Shown piece by piece: positions 63,842-64,000 of a DNA stretch of 64,000 nt (its first letter is position 1; the number at the start of each line of letters is the position of its first letter). Under the pieces are notes generated by a model. The model worked only from the letters and a program-made list of their open reading frames with translations, made no database searches and was not told the DNA's origin. Origin of the DNA: Candidatus Vicinibacter proximus (GTDB taxonomy: Bacteria > Bacteroidota > Bacteroidia > Chitinophagales > Saprospiraceae). Position numbers and translations under genes: made by a program. The stretch is from NCBI GenBank assembly GCA_016713905.1, contig JADJOE010000002.1, positions 434,001 to 498,000 of the forward strand. Reading direction: 5' to 3'.

Positions 63842-64000
63842 TTATAAATTCATTGCTAATATTACCCCTAGTCCAAAATAATGATTGTTTCGAGGCACAT
63901 CTCTTACAACTTTGTTAATTCCATAGTATCCTTTCAATCCTGTTGAAAATGATTTACTACCAATTGAAATTTGCCTTGCGACACTTAATGACAATGGGAT
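63842..64000 (-). CDS. Outer-membrane beta-barrel protein, second copy (5' end outside window)
   Basis: Identical in all visible bases to the 3' end of the barrel gene at 57355-57513, with the attC also identical. The gene continues beyond the right edge. The copies lie 6487 bases apart with four complete cassettes and the T9SS-independent stretch between them, so this is a non-adjacent cassette duplication. Confidence 0.9.
   Translation of the reverse strand: MPLSLSVARQISIGSKSFSTGLKGYYGINKVVRDVPRNNHYFGLGVILAMNL

Larger units (their letters stand above)
6393..64000 (-). mobile_element. Integron-type gene cassette array (integrase not in window)
   Basis: One or two genes, nearly all on the minus strand, alternate with imperfect palindromes whose outer ends on the plus strand are usually TAACG (R' side) and GTTA (R'' side). 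This is the attC plan, with crossover expected at G^TT on the minus strand. For many cassettes the bases after the upstream R' equal the R'' bases downstream, for example GTTATATGCC at 61135 and at 62140 reading leftward. Known family: integron cassettes and CALIN elements. Cassettes enter at attI and their genes point away from it, so the integrase should lie beyond 64000. Sites are dense from 21 kb and sparse or degenerate to the left. An IS3 and an IS91-like element have entered the array. Confidence 0.85.

Noticed and set aside
6393..64000. Repeats as REP/BIME or CRISPR-like elements
   Set aside because: Units are spaced by whole genes, share one orientation relative to genes, and show cassette-boundary matching; there are no regular short spacers.

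Overview
The window is AT-rich DNA that looks like Bacteroidota, most likely a free-living Saprospiria/Chitinophagia-type or related bacterium (inference). The support is type IX secretion C-terminal domains (54083-56523), two-component-regulator-type propeller lipoproteins (7271-8395, 37589-38677), a FISUMP-domain protein (13090-13980), and DUF3667, DUF1761, DUF1569, YdeI-type and DUF998 proteins. No rRNA, tRNA, phage module or CRISPR array was seen.

The dominant feature is a long array of gene cassettes, with the structure of a chromosomal integron or of an attC cluster lacking an integrase. Almost every gene is on the minus strand. From about 6.4 kb, and densely from 21 kb to the right edge, genes are separated by imperfect inverted repeats. 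On the plus strand these usually begin TAACG and end GTTA. They occur as a long form (about 95-175 bp, mostly about 130) with a partly conserved loop and a short form (61-67 bp). For many cassettes the bases after the upstream crossover are also the bases of the downstream R'' box (GTTATGTAGC, GTTATATGCC, GTTAGTGGC, GTCAGTGGTC), as expected if each cassette was inserted as a circle through its own attC. I count about 45 sites, of which about 33 are well supported. No integrase or attI is in the window. Cassette polarity and the decay pattern predict that it lies beyond the right edge.

Regions: 1-6.3 kb, a few ordinary genes with no convincing attC (erythromycin-esterase-like protein, small HTH plus membrane protein, alpha/beta hydrolases, DUF998). 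6.4-8.7 kb, three degenerate to fair attC sites around propeller genes. 8.7-21 kb, an attC-poor stretch with operon-like groups (MarR-S41 peptidase; amidohydrolase-YciI-PfpI/propeller; AraC-DUF1761-DUF4287) and pseudogenes. 21-33 kb, cassettes disturbed by a decayed IS3-family element (25767-27223) and a decayed IS91-like element with its tyrosine recombinase (about 30.7-32.4 kb). 33-49 kb, dense array, many cassettes with disabling mutations (DUF1569, a lipoprotein, higB, two VOC proteins, an aspartyl protease). 49-64 kb, dense array of open genes and well-preserved attC sites, including a cassette present twice in identical visible sequence (57275 onward and 63762 onward) and a T9SS protein whose 5' end is cut exactly at an attC crossover point.

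The genes do not form one pathway. They are a stock of mostly unrelated, often exported or membrane functions: hydrolases, metalloproteases, methyltransferases, acetyltransferases, SRPBCC, SnoaL, cupin and VOC folds, a HigBA remnant, an FRG protein and helical-repeat proteins. Some cassettes carry a regulator with its probable target. The array itself is the system of interest.
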